From Candidatus Dechloromonas phosphorivorans (lineage in GTDB: Bacteria > Pseudomonadota > Gammaproteobacteria > Burkholderiales > Rhodocyclaceae), in NCBI GenBank assembly GCA_016709495.1, contig JADJMS010000013.1:109664-173663 (forward strand): 64,000 nt of DNA, read 5' to 3'. Both the position numbers and the translations under genes were made by a program. The notes under the pieces were generated by a model. That model saw only the letters and a list, made by a program, of their open reading frames with translations, was not told where the DNA came from and did no database searches. Positions 23,561 to 33,700 of this stretch are shown here, piece by piece (position 1 is the first letter of the stretch; the number at the start of each line of letters is the position of its first letter).

Positions 23561-23566
23561 TATAAT
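23561..23566 (+). promoter_or_regulatory. -10 box for the cytochrome c gene
   Basis: A perfect TATAAT 37 bases before the ATG. A TTGCCT box at 23536-23541 could serve as -35 but the spacer of 19 bases is long. Confidence 0.5.
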
Positions 23567-23602
23567 TGCGCACTTTATTTTTAGCGCATTGAGGTAATCA
23601 GC

Positions 23603-24052
23603 ATGGCCGAAAAGAATCCATCCAAGGGCATCATGTGGGCAACGATCATCGTTGCCGTCGTACTGATCGCCATTATTTATCCGCTAACCAGCAGAACATA
23701 CAAATCAGCTGCCGATAGCAGCGGCGCCGGCAGCGATCAAGCCGACCTGCGCATCCAACCGGTTGCCAAGTTTGAACTAGCCAAAGCGGCGCCAGCAGCT
23801 GCTGCCGGCCCGAAGGATGGCGCTACCATTTACAACACTGTTTGCGGCGCTTGCCACAACACCGGCGTCGCTGGCGCCCCGAAGATTGACGACAAGGCTG
23901 CCTGGGCGCCACGCCTTGCGACTGGCAAGGAAGCGCTTTACAAGAGTGCTCTCGGCGGCAAGAACGCCATGCCGGCCAAGGGCGGCGCAGCCGATCTGTC
24001 CGATGCTGAGATCAAGGCAACTGTTGATTACATGATGGGCAAGGTCAAGTAA
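23603..24052 (+). CDS. Membrane-anchored c-type cytochrome (c5-like)
   Basis: A 149-residue protein. An N-terminal uncleaved helix (IMWATIIVAVVLIAIIYPL, residues 9-27) anchors it, a linker rich in Ala and Asp follows, and the heme-binding site is CGACH near residue 80 with distal Met candidate in KNAMPAKGGAADLSDAEIKA. This is the cytochrome c5/c555 pattern. It should carry electrons in the periplasm. Monocistronic: it has its own -10 box and a terminator right after. Confidence 0.9.
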   Translation: MAEKNPSKGIMWATIIVAVVLIAIIYPLTSRTYKSAADSSGAGSDQADLRIQPVAKFELAKAAPAAAAGPKDGATIYNTVCGACHNTGVAGAPKIDDKAAWAPRLATGKEALYKSALGGKNAMPAKGGAADLSDAEIKATVDYMMGKVK

Positions 24053-24073
24053 GCAAACAAACGCAATAGACAA

Positions 24074-24096
24074 GGGAGGCTCCGGCCTCCCTTTTT
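24074..24096 (+). terminator. Intrinsic terminator after the cytochrome c gene
   Basis: Stem GGGAGGC/GCCTCCC with a TCCG tetraloop and five T. Confidence 0.85.
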
Positions 24097-24104
24097 CGTG
24101 GACG

Positions 24105-24129
24105 TAAAAAAGGCGCCTTGTGGGCGCCC
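24105..24129 (-). terminator. Intrinsic terminator of the Ala/Lys-rich protein gene
   Basis: Read on the minus strand, two GGCGCC elements around CACAA form a six-base stem followed by seven T. Confidence 0.75.
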
Positions 24130-24182
24130 CGGGTCAGGCTGGCTTTTGGAGGGCCGGCACTGACCGCCTTCAACTTCCGCCA

Positions 24183-24515
24183 TTACTTCTTGGCGGGTTC
24201 TGCTGCCTTGACGGCTTCCGGTGCAGCTTTGGCTTCAACCGGCTTGGCTGCCTTCTTGGTTTTCTTGGCCTTCTTTTCAGCCGGCTTGGCAGCTTCCTTT
24301 TTCACTTCCGGCGTAGCGGCTGGTGCGGCTGCGGCCGGCTTGGCTTCCGGTGCCTTGACTTCTGCCTTTGGTGCTTCTGCCTTGACGACAGCGGCGGGGG
24401 CAGCAGCCGGTTTGACTTCAGCAGCCGGTTTGACTTCAGCGGCTGGTTTTACGTCAGCAGCGTGAGCGATGCCAAAGGAAGCGGCGATAGCGAGAGCGAT
24501 AATTTTCTTGATCAT
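24183..24515 (-). CDS. Secreted Ala/Lys/Pro-rich low-complexity protein
   Basis: A 110-residue protein with a signal peptide (MIKKIIALAIAASFGIAHA) and a mature part made almost only of Ala, Lys, Pro, Glu and Val, with three repeats of a V-K-P-A-A-E unit near the start. Resembles histone-H1-like or periplasmic low-complexity proteins; no catalytic feature. The start at 24515 is preferred over the one seven codons upstream because of the signal peptide and an AGGAG site. It stands alone with its own terminator. Confidence 0.7.
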   Translation of the reverse strand: MIKKIIALAIAASFGIAHAADVKPAAEVKPAAEVKPAAAPAAVVKAEAPKAEVKAPEAKPAAAAPAATPEVKKEAAKPAEKKAKKTKKAAKPVEAKAAPEAVKAAEPAKK

Positions 24516-24655
24516 GGTAAATCTCCTTGAGGTCATTTATTCGGTTTTTCATCCGGCTTTGCGAAATTGCGCTGCCTTGTGCCGAATAACGCGGGCGGTT
24601 GGCGCCCGGATGTCATCAAGAAAGTGACGCGTTGTAACGCGTTGTGACCAAGCGG

Positions 24656-26647
24656 TTAGGGCTTGTTTCCAGCCAGCATGGCCTTCATCGCATCAAGTCG
24701 CGCATTGCCGGTGGCCTTGTCGGGCGGGGTGGCCTGCTTGCCGCCGGAGAAGCGAACATCTTCCTTGCCCATTTCGTCGATGAAGCGTGAGGGTTCGCAG
24801 GGAACAAACTCACGCGCCACCTTGCGTCGCTCGCAATAGGAAATATGCAACGAGAACTGGGCGCGGGTGATGCCGACGTACATCAGCCGGCGCTCTTCCT
24901 CGATCTTGCCGGGATCGAGCGATTCGCGGTGCGGCAAGATGCCTTCTTCAACACCAACCAGAAAGACATGCTTGTATTCCAGCCCCTTGGCGGCGTGCAG
25001 GGTAGATAGCTGAACTGCGTCGTAATTTTCATCCACCTGCTTGTCGAGCATGTTGATCAGGGCAATACTTTGCGTCAGATCGACCAGCGTTTTGCCATCT
25101 TCTTCGCCTTTTTTGTTCAGCCAGTTGGCAAAATCACAAACGTTGGTCCACCGGGTTTGTGCGGTGCGCTCTTCTTCGTGATCGTAAAGATAGGTTTCGT
25201 AGTCAATCGCCTTGAGCAGATCAGGCAATACCTGATGCGCCGGCTCCTTGCTCGCCCTGTCCTGAGTGCGGTTGATGAACTGGCAAAACTCAAGCAGTGG
25301 TTCGAGCTGGCGCGCCTGGACACGATGGGCAAAGCCTTCCTCAAAAGCCGCTTCAAACAGCGACACGTGACGTTCGCCGGCATAGGTACCGAGCACCTGC
25401 AGTGTGGCCGCGCCAATACCGCGCTTGGGCGTCGTCGCGGCACGAATGAAGGCCGGGTCGTCGTCTTCATTGGTCAACAGGCGCAGATAGGCGGTGATGT
25501 CCTTGATCTCCGCCTTGTCGAAGAAGGATTTGCCGCCGGAGAGCAGGTAGGGAATCCGGTGATCGCGCAAATATTCCTCGAAAGTCCGCGCCTGATGGTT
25601 GGAGCGGTAGAGGATGGCGTAATCCTTGAACTTGCCGCGATGCTCGAACTTGTGCGCCTGCAACTTCATGATCACGCCTTCGGCTTCGGCATCGTTATCG
25701 CGACAGGTCGTCACATAAACCGGATCGCCGTAGCCAAGTTCTGACCAGAGCTTCTTTTCAAACAACTTTTCGTTGTTGGCGATGACGTTATTGGCCGCTT
25801 TCAAGATTGTTACGGTCGACCGGTAATTTTGCTCCAATTTTATGACTTTGAGATTGGGAAACTCGGTCGGCAGCTTCTTCAGATTCTCGATGTCGGCGCC
25901 ACGCCAGCCATAAATCGCCTGATCGTCGTCGCCCACCGCCGTAAATTGGCCGCGCACGCCGGTCAGCAGTTTCAGCACCTGATACTGGCAGGCGTTGGTG
26001 TCCTGATATTCATCGACCAACAAGTAACGCAAGCGGTTCTGCCATTTCTCCTTGATCTCGGGAAACTCGCTGAAGAGCTTGACCGGCAAGCCGATCAGAT
26101 CGTCAAAATCCATCGCCTGATAGGCTTTCAGCGTCGCCTCCTAAGACAGATAGGCGTGGGCGGCGAGCACTTCGTGATCGTTACTGGCCAGTTGGCGCGC
26201 CGCTTCCGGTGAAATCAGCGCATTTTTCCAGTTGGAAATAATCGACTGCAAATGGCGCAGCGTGCCTTTATCCACCGTTTTGGCCACGTCACCGATGATG
26301 CCGGCGCAATCGGCCGAATCAAAAATCGAGAAGCGCGGCTTGTAGCCCAGCGCCTTGGCCTCTTCGCGCATGATGCGCACGCCGAGCGAGTGGAAGGTGG
26401 AAATCTGCAACTGATCGGCCACCCCTTTCGAGAGCAGCTTGCCGATGCGCTCCTGCATCTCCTTCGCCGCTTTGTTGGTAAAGGTGATGGCCGCCACATT
26501 ACGCGGCTGAAAGCCGCAATCCTCGACCAGATAGGCGATTTTCTGGGTAATCACCCGCGTCTTGCCCGAGCCGGCACCGGCCAGGACCAGTAATGGGCCG
26601 TCAAGATAATGGATCGCTTCGCGTTGCTGGGGATTGAGGCCGGACAT
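24656..26647 (-). pseudogene. rep: Rep/UvrD-type superfamily 1 DNA helicase with one internal stop codon
   Basis: Together the two parts give about 663 residues with the Rep helicase layout. The first part has MSGLNPQQREAIHY and the Walker A loop LAGAGSGKTRVIT. It ends at a TAG (26141-26143) that stands where homologues have Tyr, in the phrase YLS-stop-EATLKAYQAMDFDDLI. The second part holds YLLVDEYQDTN (Walker B), GDDDQAIYGWRGAD, and TLHAAKGLEYKHVFLVG. A single base change restores the gene. Rep unwinds DNA ahead of replication forks. Loss is tolerated in E. coli, but a consensus error is equally possible. Confidence 0.88.
25809..25841 (+). repeat. Uptake-like motif copy
   Basis: Core GTTACGGTCGAC followed by TAATTTT and CAATTTT tracts; inside rep, antisense. 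Confidence 0.8.
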
Positions 26648-26817
26648 GGGTCTGAGAAAAAGCAACGCCCCGGAGCACAGGGCGCATGGGTGAGCGTACG
26701 GCATTTTACCCTATTGCGCGTTTTGCTCCCGCTCCCTGACAAGGCGCAGTCGGAGAACACGCAATCAATGCGTAAAATGCCCCAAGCTTTTACCCGCCAC
26801 CGAGAAAGAAGATCGCC

Positions 26818-27366
26818 ATGAATACATCCCTGTACGAAATTCCCCTAAAAAGCCTGGATGGCCTCCCACGCAGTCTGGGTGAGTTCAAAGGGCAAGTTTT
26901 GCTGCTGGTTAACGTGGCCTCCAAATGTGGCCTGACACCGCAATATGCCAGCCTTGAAAAGCTCTTCGAAAATTACAAGGCGCGTGGCCTGCAGGTGCTG
27001 GGGTTTCCCTGCAATGACTTCGCCGCGCAGGAACCGGGCAGCGCCGAGGAGATTCAAAGTTTTTGCAGCACCAGCTACGACGTGCACTTCCCGCTGTTCG
27101 AGAAGATCAATATCAACAGCGAACCCCGCCACCCGCTCTACGCGCAATTGATCGCCGCACAACCCGCAGCGATCTTCCCGGCCACCAGTGATTTCCGCGC
27201 CAAGCTGGCGGAGTACAAGTGCCTGCCCAAGCTGGACAGCGATGTCCTGTGGAATTTCGAGAAGTTTCTGATTGGTCGCGACGGCCAGGTTCTTGGCCGT
27301 TTTTCACCGGACACGACGCCGGATGACGCGGTTCTCGTGGCGGCGATTGAAGCCGCCCTCGCCTGA
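26818..27366 (+). CDS. Glutathione peroxidase family peroxidase (cysteine type)
   Basis: A 182-residue peroxidase of the thioredoxin fold. The catalytic Cys is in NVASKCGLTPQYASLEKL near residue 41, the Gln in GFPCNDFAAQEPG near 75-85 and the Trp-Asn pair in VLWNFEKFLIG near 145, completing the catalytic set. A second Cys in the FCSTSYDVHFPLFEKI segment may act as resolving residue. It reduces hydroperoxides, probably with thioredoxin in bacteria. The start at 26818 is preceded by AAGAAGA. It stands alone. Confidence 0.9.
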   Translation: MNTSLYEIPLKSLDGLPRSLGEFKGQVLLLVNVASKCGLTPQYASLEKLFENYKARGLQVLGFPCNDFAAQEPGSAEEIQSFCSTSYDVHFPLFEKININSEPRHPLYAQLIAAQPAAIFPATSDFRAKLAEYKCLPKLDSDVLWNFEKFLIGRDGQVLGRFSPDTTPDDAVLVAAIEAALA

Positions 27367-27419
27367 GCAAGGCGCGGGCCAAACATAGGCAGCAGGCCAG
27401 GCACCTGCTGCAGTCACGA

Positions 27420-27689
27420 TTACGCAGCGGGCTGCAATAGCGCCATCACCTCCGGCTGAACACGCTCAAACTCGGCCAGCACATCGGGCGGCACGCGGTC
27501 GTTCTCGATGAAGTTCTCGGCGTCAGCCGCCGAAGAACGCGGCGCAGCATCCTCGAGAATGTAATCGAACTCTTTATCCAGACTTACCGTAAACAGCCAG
27601 TCGGTTTTTCCATCCAGATTGATACGCACGGCCACGTCTCGATAGTCTGCTGCGTCGTTGGATACTGAAACCTGTGTTTTCTTGGCCAT
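27420..27689 (-). CDS. Hypothetical protein, 89 residues
   Basis: A small acidic soluble protein, MAKKTQVSVSNDAADYRDV at the start, with a strand-rich middle (VAVRINLDGKTDWLFTVSLDKEFDYIL) and a helical C-terminus. No signal, membrane segment or known motif. It converges on the glutathione peroxidase gene; a GCAGCAGG stem-loop without T-run lies between them near 27389-27412. Unknown function. Confidence 0.6.
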   Translation of the reverse strand: MAKKTQVSVSNDAADYRDVAVRINLDGKTDWLFTVSLDKEFDYILEDAAPRSSAADAENFIENDRVPPDVLAEFERVQPEVMALLQPAA

Positions 27690-27969
27690 GATGGCACCCT
27701 TTCGCCTGACGGCATGTCTTGAAACCTTAGTTTAACTGAGCCGACCTGAAACGTGTTTTGATCAGGTAGAGACAGGCCACCTCCGGCATAGCGCTGAAAG
27801 CGAGTCGCCAAGGACTGCCCGTTTGCCCTATCCCGGAAAACATTTTCGCCGCGCAGCCTTCAATGGATTGGAAGTATTTCTTGCTAAGTCTGGTGGCACA
27901 CAGACATGGCTAAGCATCCGATTTAGTTTGCCGTATCTAACAACCCAAACGGGAAAGCTCGCGCATCTC

Positions 27970-28957
27970 ATGGTCAATGCAATCCAAACCATACCCAGTG
28001 CCTACATAGCGAGCCAGATCATCAGCGTGGCAACGGCTTCGCTGCGGGCTAGCCTGGCACAGTCGCTGCAGAATCTTGCGAGCACCACGGTTAGCCTGGG
28101 GAGTACTTTATGAGCCCCTTACTTACAGCACGACAGGATTGTTTGATTCGGTGAGTTCAGGCCTGAGCACAGCATTCAATCAATTAAGCTCAACCGTGGT
28201 AAGCGTTGCGACCGCGGACGGCGCTGCTGACGAAGCCAACCGTAAACTGGCCGCTACACTGGAAGCCGTCACTCTCGCAGAAAATTCGAGCGCTCTCGAC
28301 AAAGCACTTGCCAAATCAGTGACCGAGCAGCTTCTCATCAACGCCCTTGCCATCGCAGCCAACAGCAGCGAAATCAGCAAGTTGACTGAAATTGCCCAAC
28401 AATCAAGCGCCACCAACAGCGCTGAAATACTGGATGAACTTTTAGCCGCCAGTATCAGCCAGCCCAACACAGAGACGGCAGCCACTATCAGCGAAGAACC
28501 TGTCAGCACGACTGACAGCGTTGCCACACTGCCATTGCTTACGCCAACAACCCAGTCCGTGACGATAGAACCTGGCACGGTAACGACTAGCACGGCAGCT
28601 ACGGCAGCCAATGTCGTTGCGACGAGCAGTACAACAACGAACAGCCCAAGTGCCATTTCTGAGGTCGTGAATACACCTGCCAGAAACACCACGACTGATT
28701 CTGCGATGCAGGCAGTCGTCACGGTCGCTCAAAACCCGGCTTACGCCAATCTGGTTGCTAGTCAATACGTCGGTATGGCCGCTTCCATGGCACAGCCCCC
28801 CTCGGTGAATACCCCGCCGATCAGGCTCGAAGAAATAAAGCCGGTCTTCGCAATTCCTGCCATCACCGCCCTGAGCAAGCTTGGCGCTGAATCCGGGCAT
28901 GATGGCAACCCGGCTTTGGGTTACCGGCAACGCAAGACGAATGCCTTGCGTATGTAG
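27970..28957 (+). pseudogene. Unrecognised Ser/Thr/Ala-rich protein, one-base frameshift
   Basis: Two frames join into a protein of about 328 residues: MVNAIQTIPSAYIASQIIS onward in one frame to about 28095, then VLYEPLTYSTTGLFDSVSSG onward to 28957. Removing one G from the G4 run near 28097-28100 restores the frame. The sequence is rich in Ala, Ser, Thr and Val, without Cys, and has a threonine-rich central stretch. No signal peptide or domain is recognised. Composition is poorer in GC and codon use differs from the flanking metabolic genes, which may point to acquisition. The 280 bases before it hold only an unconvincing open frame. Confidence 0.5.
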
Positions 28958-29006
28958 GACTGCACCAAGCTTATTGTTCAATGGACAAGCCAAACTTAGG
29001 AAGTAC

Positions 29007-29525
29007 ATGCCCACTCGAATAGCTACCGTTACGATATTTTTAATATTCGGATGTGGCGTCGGTTGCTTTAACGCACTCGCTGCTGAGACACCTCCCGAAG
29101 CACCGACACTGTCGGACGCCCATCAATTTTTCGATTCTGTTGTTTCCAACAACGGCGTTGCAGCCCTTTATACGGCAAGTAGGGACGGCGAAATTCTTGG
29201 CTACATCAATTTCCCTGTTCGCAAATATAAAGGTGTCGCCTGCAATTCAGAAATCATCCTGAGCAATGGGGTAAATATCGAATTCAACTGGGCACTGGCC
29301 AACGAGGCGCAAGCCAGTGACGGCCAGATTGGCATGTGGCGCAACCAGAATGTTATCTATGAATACTTTCACATGCTGACGATTGAAGGCGGTGTTGTTG
29401 CCTTACCGTCCAACAACATTCCAAAGCTGATCCTCGCTATCAAGAATGAAGTGTCCAGGAATAGATTGGCGAAAGCCACTAACTTATTGGCTTCTACTTG
29501 CCGAGGGAAATCAAAATTCGACTAG
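29007..29525 (+). CDS. Secreted hypothetical protein, 172 residues
   Basis: A protein with a signal peptide (RIATVTIFLIFGCGVGCFNALA) and a mature mixed alpha/beta region. Two Cys, in YKGVACNSEIIL and LASTCRGKS, could pair in the periplasm. No family is recognised. It follows the Ser/Thr-rich gene by 49 bases. The start at 29007 is chosen because the longer frame lacks protein-like sequence before the signal peptide. Confidence 0.55.
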   Translation: MPTRIATVTIFLIFGCGVGCFNALAAETPPEAPTLSDAHQFFDSVVSNNGVAALYTASRDGEILGYINFPVRKYKGVACNSEIILSNGVNIEFNWALANEAQASDGQIGMWRNQNVIYEYFHMLTIEGGVVALPSNNIPKLILAIKNEVSRNRLAKATNLLASTCRGKSKFD

Positions 29526-29636
29526 CTGCATATCAAGGATAGCGTCGTCGACATCAGTGGAAAGATTAACGGCCTGTTAAGTTTTCATTAATCTCTCCCT
29601 CATAAACTGTTTGGAACCGTGAGAGGACTCCTGCCC

Positions 29637-30719
29637 ATGCTGCGCCCCAGATCAATTTTTGCCGTGTTTTTGCTGTCGACCGCAACACTTCAAGCTGGGG
29701 CAACAGAAGCCGCCATTACCTTGCAGGCAGCGCAGATCAAGGCGCTCGGCATTGAAACCGTGGTCGCCGGCGAGTCAGCGCCGGGACGTAATGCCAGCTA
29801 TCCGGCCCAGGTCCGCGTTCCCAACGAGCAAATGCGCGTCCTTGCGGCACCGGTAGGCGGCATGGTCGAGATGCTGGCGGTGGCACCGGGCGATACCGTA
29901 AAACGTGGCCAGGTGCTGGCCCAGTTGGCCAGTCTGCAGGCGCTTGAGCTGCAGCGTGACGTACTGCAATCAGCCAGTCAGGCCAGCCTGCTGCAGCAAA
30001 ACCTGAAACGCGATGAACAGCTTTTTGCCGAAGGTCTGATTGCCGAATCGCGCCTGCAAGCGACCCGCGCCGCATCCAGCCAGGCCTCGGCACAAGCCAG
30101 CGAACGCAAACAAGGCCTGGCGCTGGCCGGCGTCGCACCGGGAAAAATGGGCGGCCCGCTGACGTTGACCGCAGCAATCGACGGCGTGGTGCTGGAACAG
30201 GGCGTGCAACTTGGCCAGCGCGTTGAAGCGGCGACCCTGATCTACCGCATCGCCAGACTGTCGCCACTGTGGCTGGAGATACAGGCACCGGTGGCGCTGG
30301 CCGCCAACTTGCGTTTGGGCACGGCGATCAAGCTGGCCAACAGCGAAGTTCAAGGCAAATTGATCGCCATCGGCCGCGCGGTCGATGCCGCCAGCCAGAC
30401 AGTTTTAGTGCGCGCCGCCGTCAGCAGCGGGGCGGAAACCCTGCGCCCGGGACAGGTGGTGGAAGTCGAACTGGCCGCCGCGACCGGCCAACAGCAAGCT
30501 CTGCCAGCCGCTGCGCTGGCCCGCAATCAGGGCAAGACCATCGCTTTCGTGCAATCAGCCAGTTCTGAACAGGCGATCAGCTTCGTTGCCCGCCCGGTGC
30601 GCGTCATCAGCCAGGGTGGCGACAGCGTGCAGGTCGATGGCATCAATGCTGGCGAGCGCGTCGCGGTCAAAGGCGTTTCCGGCCTCAAAGCCATGCTGAC
30701 CGGTGTTGGCAAAGAATAA
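29637..30719 (+). CDS. RND efflux periplasmic adaptor (membrane fusion protein)
   Basis: About 360 residues. A signal peptide (FAVFLLSTATLQAG) precedes the beta-barrel/lipoyl region, with the lipoyl half-motif VGGMVEMLAVAPGDTVKRGQVLAQL near residue 80. The helical hairpin (QRDVLQSASQASLLQQNLKRDEQLFAEGLI) and the second lipoyl half (TAAIDGVVLEQGVQLGQRV) follow. This is the CusB/CzcB-like adaptor layout that bridges the pump and the outer-membrane channel. I prefer ATG 29637, nine bases after GAGAGGA, over the GTG at 29619. The stop overlaps the permease ATG. Confidence 0.88.
   Translation: MLRPRSIFAVFLLSTATLQAGATEAAITLQAAQIKALGIETVVAGESAPGRNASYPAQVRVPNEQMRVLAAPVGGMVEMLAVAPGDTVKRGQVLAQLASLQALELQRDVLQSASQASLLQQNLKRDEQLFAEGLIAESRLQATRAASSQASAQASERKQGLALAGVAPGKMGGPLTLTAAIDGVVLEQGVQLGQRVEAATLIYRIARLSPLWLEIQAPVALAANLRLGTAIKLANSEVQGKLIAIGRAVDAASQTVLVRAAVSSGAETLRPGQVVEVELAAATGQQQALPAAALARNQGKTIAFVQSASSEQAISFVARPVRVISQGGDSVQVDGINAGERVAVKGVSGLKAMLTGVGKE
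29653..29686 (-). repeat. Uptake-like motif copy
   Basis: Core GTTGCGGTCGAC, then AAAAACA and AAAAATTG tracts; in the signal peptide of the RND adaptor, read as STAT. Confidence 0.8.
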
Positions 30720-33700
30720 TGCTGGCCAACCTGATCCGCTTCTCGCTCACCCAGCGTTTGTTAATGCTGGTGCTCACCGTCATGCTGATCGGCGCTGGCG
30801 TGCAGGCGTTTTTGGGCTTGCCGATTGATGCCTTCCCCGATGTGTCGACGACGCAGGTCAAGATCATCCTCAAGGCGCCGGGGATGACGCCAGAAGAGGT
30901 CGAAACCCGCCTTGCCGTACCGGTCGAGCAGGAATTGCTCGGCATCCCGCACCAGCGCCTGCTGCGATCAACTTCGAAATATTCGCTGACCGACATCACC
31001 CTTGATTTTGAAGATGGCACCGATATTTACTGGGCGCGCCAGCAGGTGGGCGAACGGCTGGCTTCGGCGATGGGCAACCTGCCACCCGGTGTGACCGGTG
31101 GCATGGCACCGATCACCACGCCGCTCGGCGAGATGTTCATGTTTACCATCGAAGGTGATCTGTCGCTGGCCGACAAACGCGCCCTGCTCGACTGGGTGAT
31201 CCGCCCGCAACTGCGCACCATTCCCGGCGTGGCTGACGTCAACAGCCTGGGCGGCGAAGTGCGGACTTTTGAAGTGCAGCCCAACCCGCAACTGCTCGCG
31301 GCGCGTGGCCTCGCCTTGAAAGACTTGCAGGCCGTTCTGGAAACCAACAACCGCAACGATGGTGCCGGGCGCCTCAACGATGGCGAGGAATCGCTGCTGG
31401 TGCGTGCCGAAGGGGCAATTGTTACGGTCGACGACGTAAAAGCCATCGTTTTACAGGCCAAAGATGGCATGGTGACCAAGGTCAGCGATGTCGCCGAGGT
31501 GCGTTTCGGTGCCCTGACCCGCTACGGCGTTGTGACCCAAAGCGGTCGTGGAGAAGCAGTCGAAGGACTGGTGCTCGGCCTGCGCGGTGCCAATGCACAA
31601 AGCGTCGTCGCCGGGGTTAAGGCCAAGCTGGCCGAAATCGCCCCCAGCCTGCCGCCGGGCGTCACGATTGAAGCCTTCTACGACCGCAGCAATCTGGTTG
31701 AACGGGCGGTCGGCACGGTGTCGAAAGCCTTGCTGGAAGCCATCGTACTGGTCGTCATCCTGCTCCTGGCTTTCCTCGGCAACCTGCGCTCGGCGCTGGT
31801 GGTTGCCCTGATGCTGCCGCTTTCGGCGCTTGCTACTTTTATTTTGATGCGCCTGTTCGGGCTTTCCGCCAATCTGATGAGCCTCGGCGGCCTCGCCATC
31901 GCCATCGGCATGCTGGTCGATGCGGCCGTTGTCGTTGTCGAAAACGTTGAGAGCGAACTGGCCGAGGCACCGGACAATCTGCCCACGCTGCACCTGATCT
32001 ACCGTGCTGCCCGCGAAGTGGCTTCGCCGGTGACCTCGGGCATCATCATCATCATCATCGTCTTTCTGCCGCTGCTCACCCTGCAGGGGTTGGAAGGCAA
32101 GATGTTCGGGCCGGTCGCGCTGACCATCGTCTTTGCGCTCTCCGCCTCGCTGTTGCTCTCGCTGACCGTAGTGCCGGTGCTCGCCTCCTACCTGATCAAG
32201 CGCGGCGTGCATCACGAACCCTGGCTGGTCAAAAAACTCGCGGCAACCTACACGCGCGTGCTGAGTTCAGCGCTAACCCATAGCCGCACCTACATTATCG
32301 GCGCGCTGATCGCCCTGGCCGCCGCGACGGGCGCCTTCATGCTGCTCGGCAAGAGTTTCATGCCGACGATGGATGAAGGCGATCTGATCATGCAGCTCGA
32401 AAAACTGCCCTCAATCGGCCTTGGTCAAACCATCGCCATCGACAGTGCCGTGCAGCAGGCAATTCTCGCCAAGGTCCCGGAAGTGAAAGCCATCGTCGCC
32501 CGTGCCGGCTCTGACGAACTCGGCCTCGACCCGATGGGCCTCAATCAGACCGACACCTTCATGGTCCTCCAGCCGCGTGCCACCTGGCGCAACCCCGACC
32601 CGGCCTGGCTCGCCGACCAGTTGCGGGCGGTGATGGCCGATTTCCCCGGCATTGGCTTTTCCTTCACCCAGCCGATCGACATGCGCGTTTCGGAAATGCT
32701 GACCGGCGTGCGCGGCGATCTGGCAATCAAGGTTTTCGGCCCGGATCTCGCCACGCTCAACAAGCTTGCGGTCGACATCGAAAACACGGTGAAAAAAGTG
32801 CCGGGCGCTGAAGATACCTTCACCCTGAAAAACGATGGCGTACAGTACCTTAAAGTGGCGGTCGACCGTCTCGCCGCCGGCCGCTTCGGCCTCAACGTTG
32901 ACGCCATCCAGAACGACCTCAAGGCGCTACTCGAAGGACGCACGGTTGGTACCGTCATCGAACAGGGCCGCCGCACGCCAATTGTGCTGCGGGGTCCGAA
33001 CAGCCTGCGCGACTCCCCTGCCGACTTCGCTGCCATACGCCTCAGCCTGCCGGATGGCGGTAGCGTGCCGCTGGCTTCCGTCGCCAGGATCGAAAGAATC
33101 GATGGCCCGGTCAAGGTCGACCGTGAGAATGCCCAGCGTTACGTGGTGATTCAATCCAATGTGCGCGACCGCGATCTGGTCGGCTTTGTTGAAGACGCCA
33201 AAGCCAGCGTTGCCCGCGACGTCAAACTGCCGCCGGGCTACCGCCTGGCCTGGGGTGGTCAGTTCGAGAACCAGCAACGCGCCGCAGCCCGGCTGATGAT
33301 CGTCGTCCCGGTAGCGCTGCTACTGATTTTCTTCCTGCTCTTTTCAACCTTCGGCTCGGTACGCCAGGCCCTGCTCGTTCTCTCTAACATCCCGTTTGCG
33401 ATGATCGGCGGCATCTTCGGCCTGCTACTGGCCGGTGAATATCTGTCAGTGCCGGCCTCGGTCGGCTTTATCGCCCTGCTCGGTATTGCCGTACTAAACG
33501 GCGTGGTGATGGTGACTTACTTCAACCAGTTACTGGCACGTGGCCTGCCGGTCGCCGAAGTCGTGGTTGAAGGCGCCAAACGCCGCCTGCGGCCCGTCTT
33601 GATGACCGCCAGCATTGCCGCCTTTGGTCTGCTGCCAATGCTCTTTGCCAGCGGCCCCGGCTCGGAAGTACAGCGCCCGCTGGCGATTGTGGTTATTGGC

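Noticed and set aside
27389..27412. Terminator between glutathione peroxidase and the convergent gene
   Set aside because: The GCAGCAGG/CCTGCTGC stem is good but no T-run follows on either strand.
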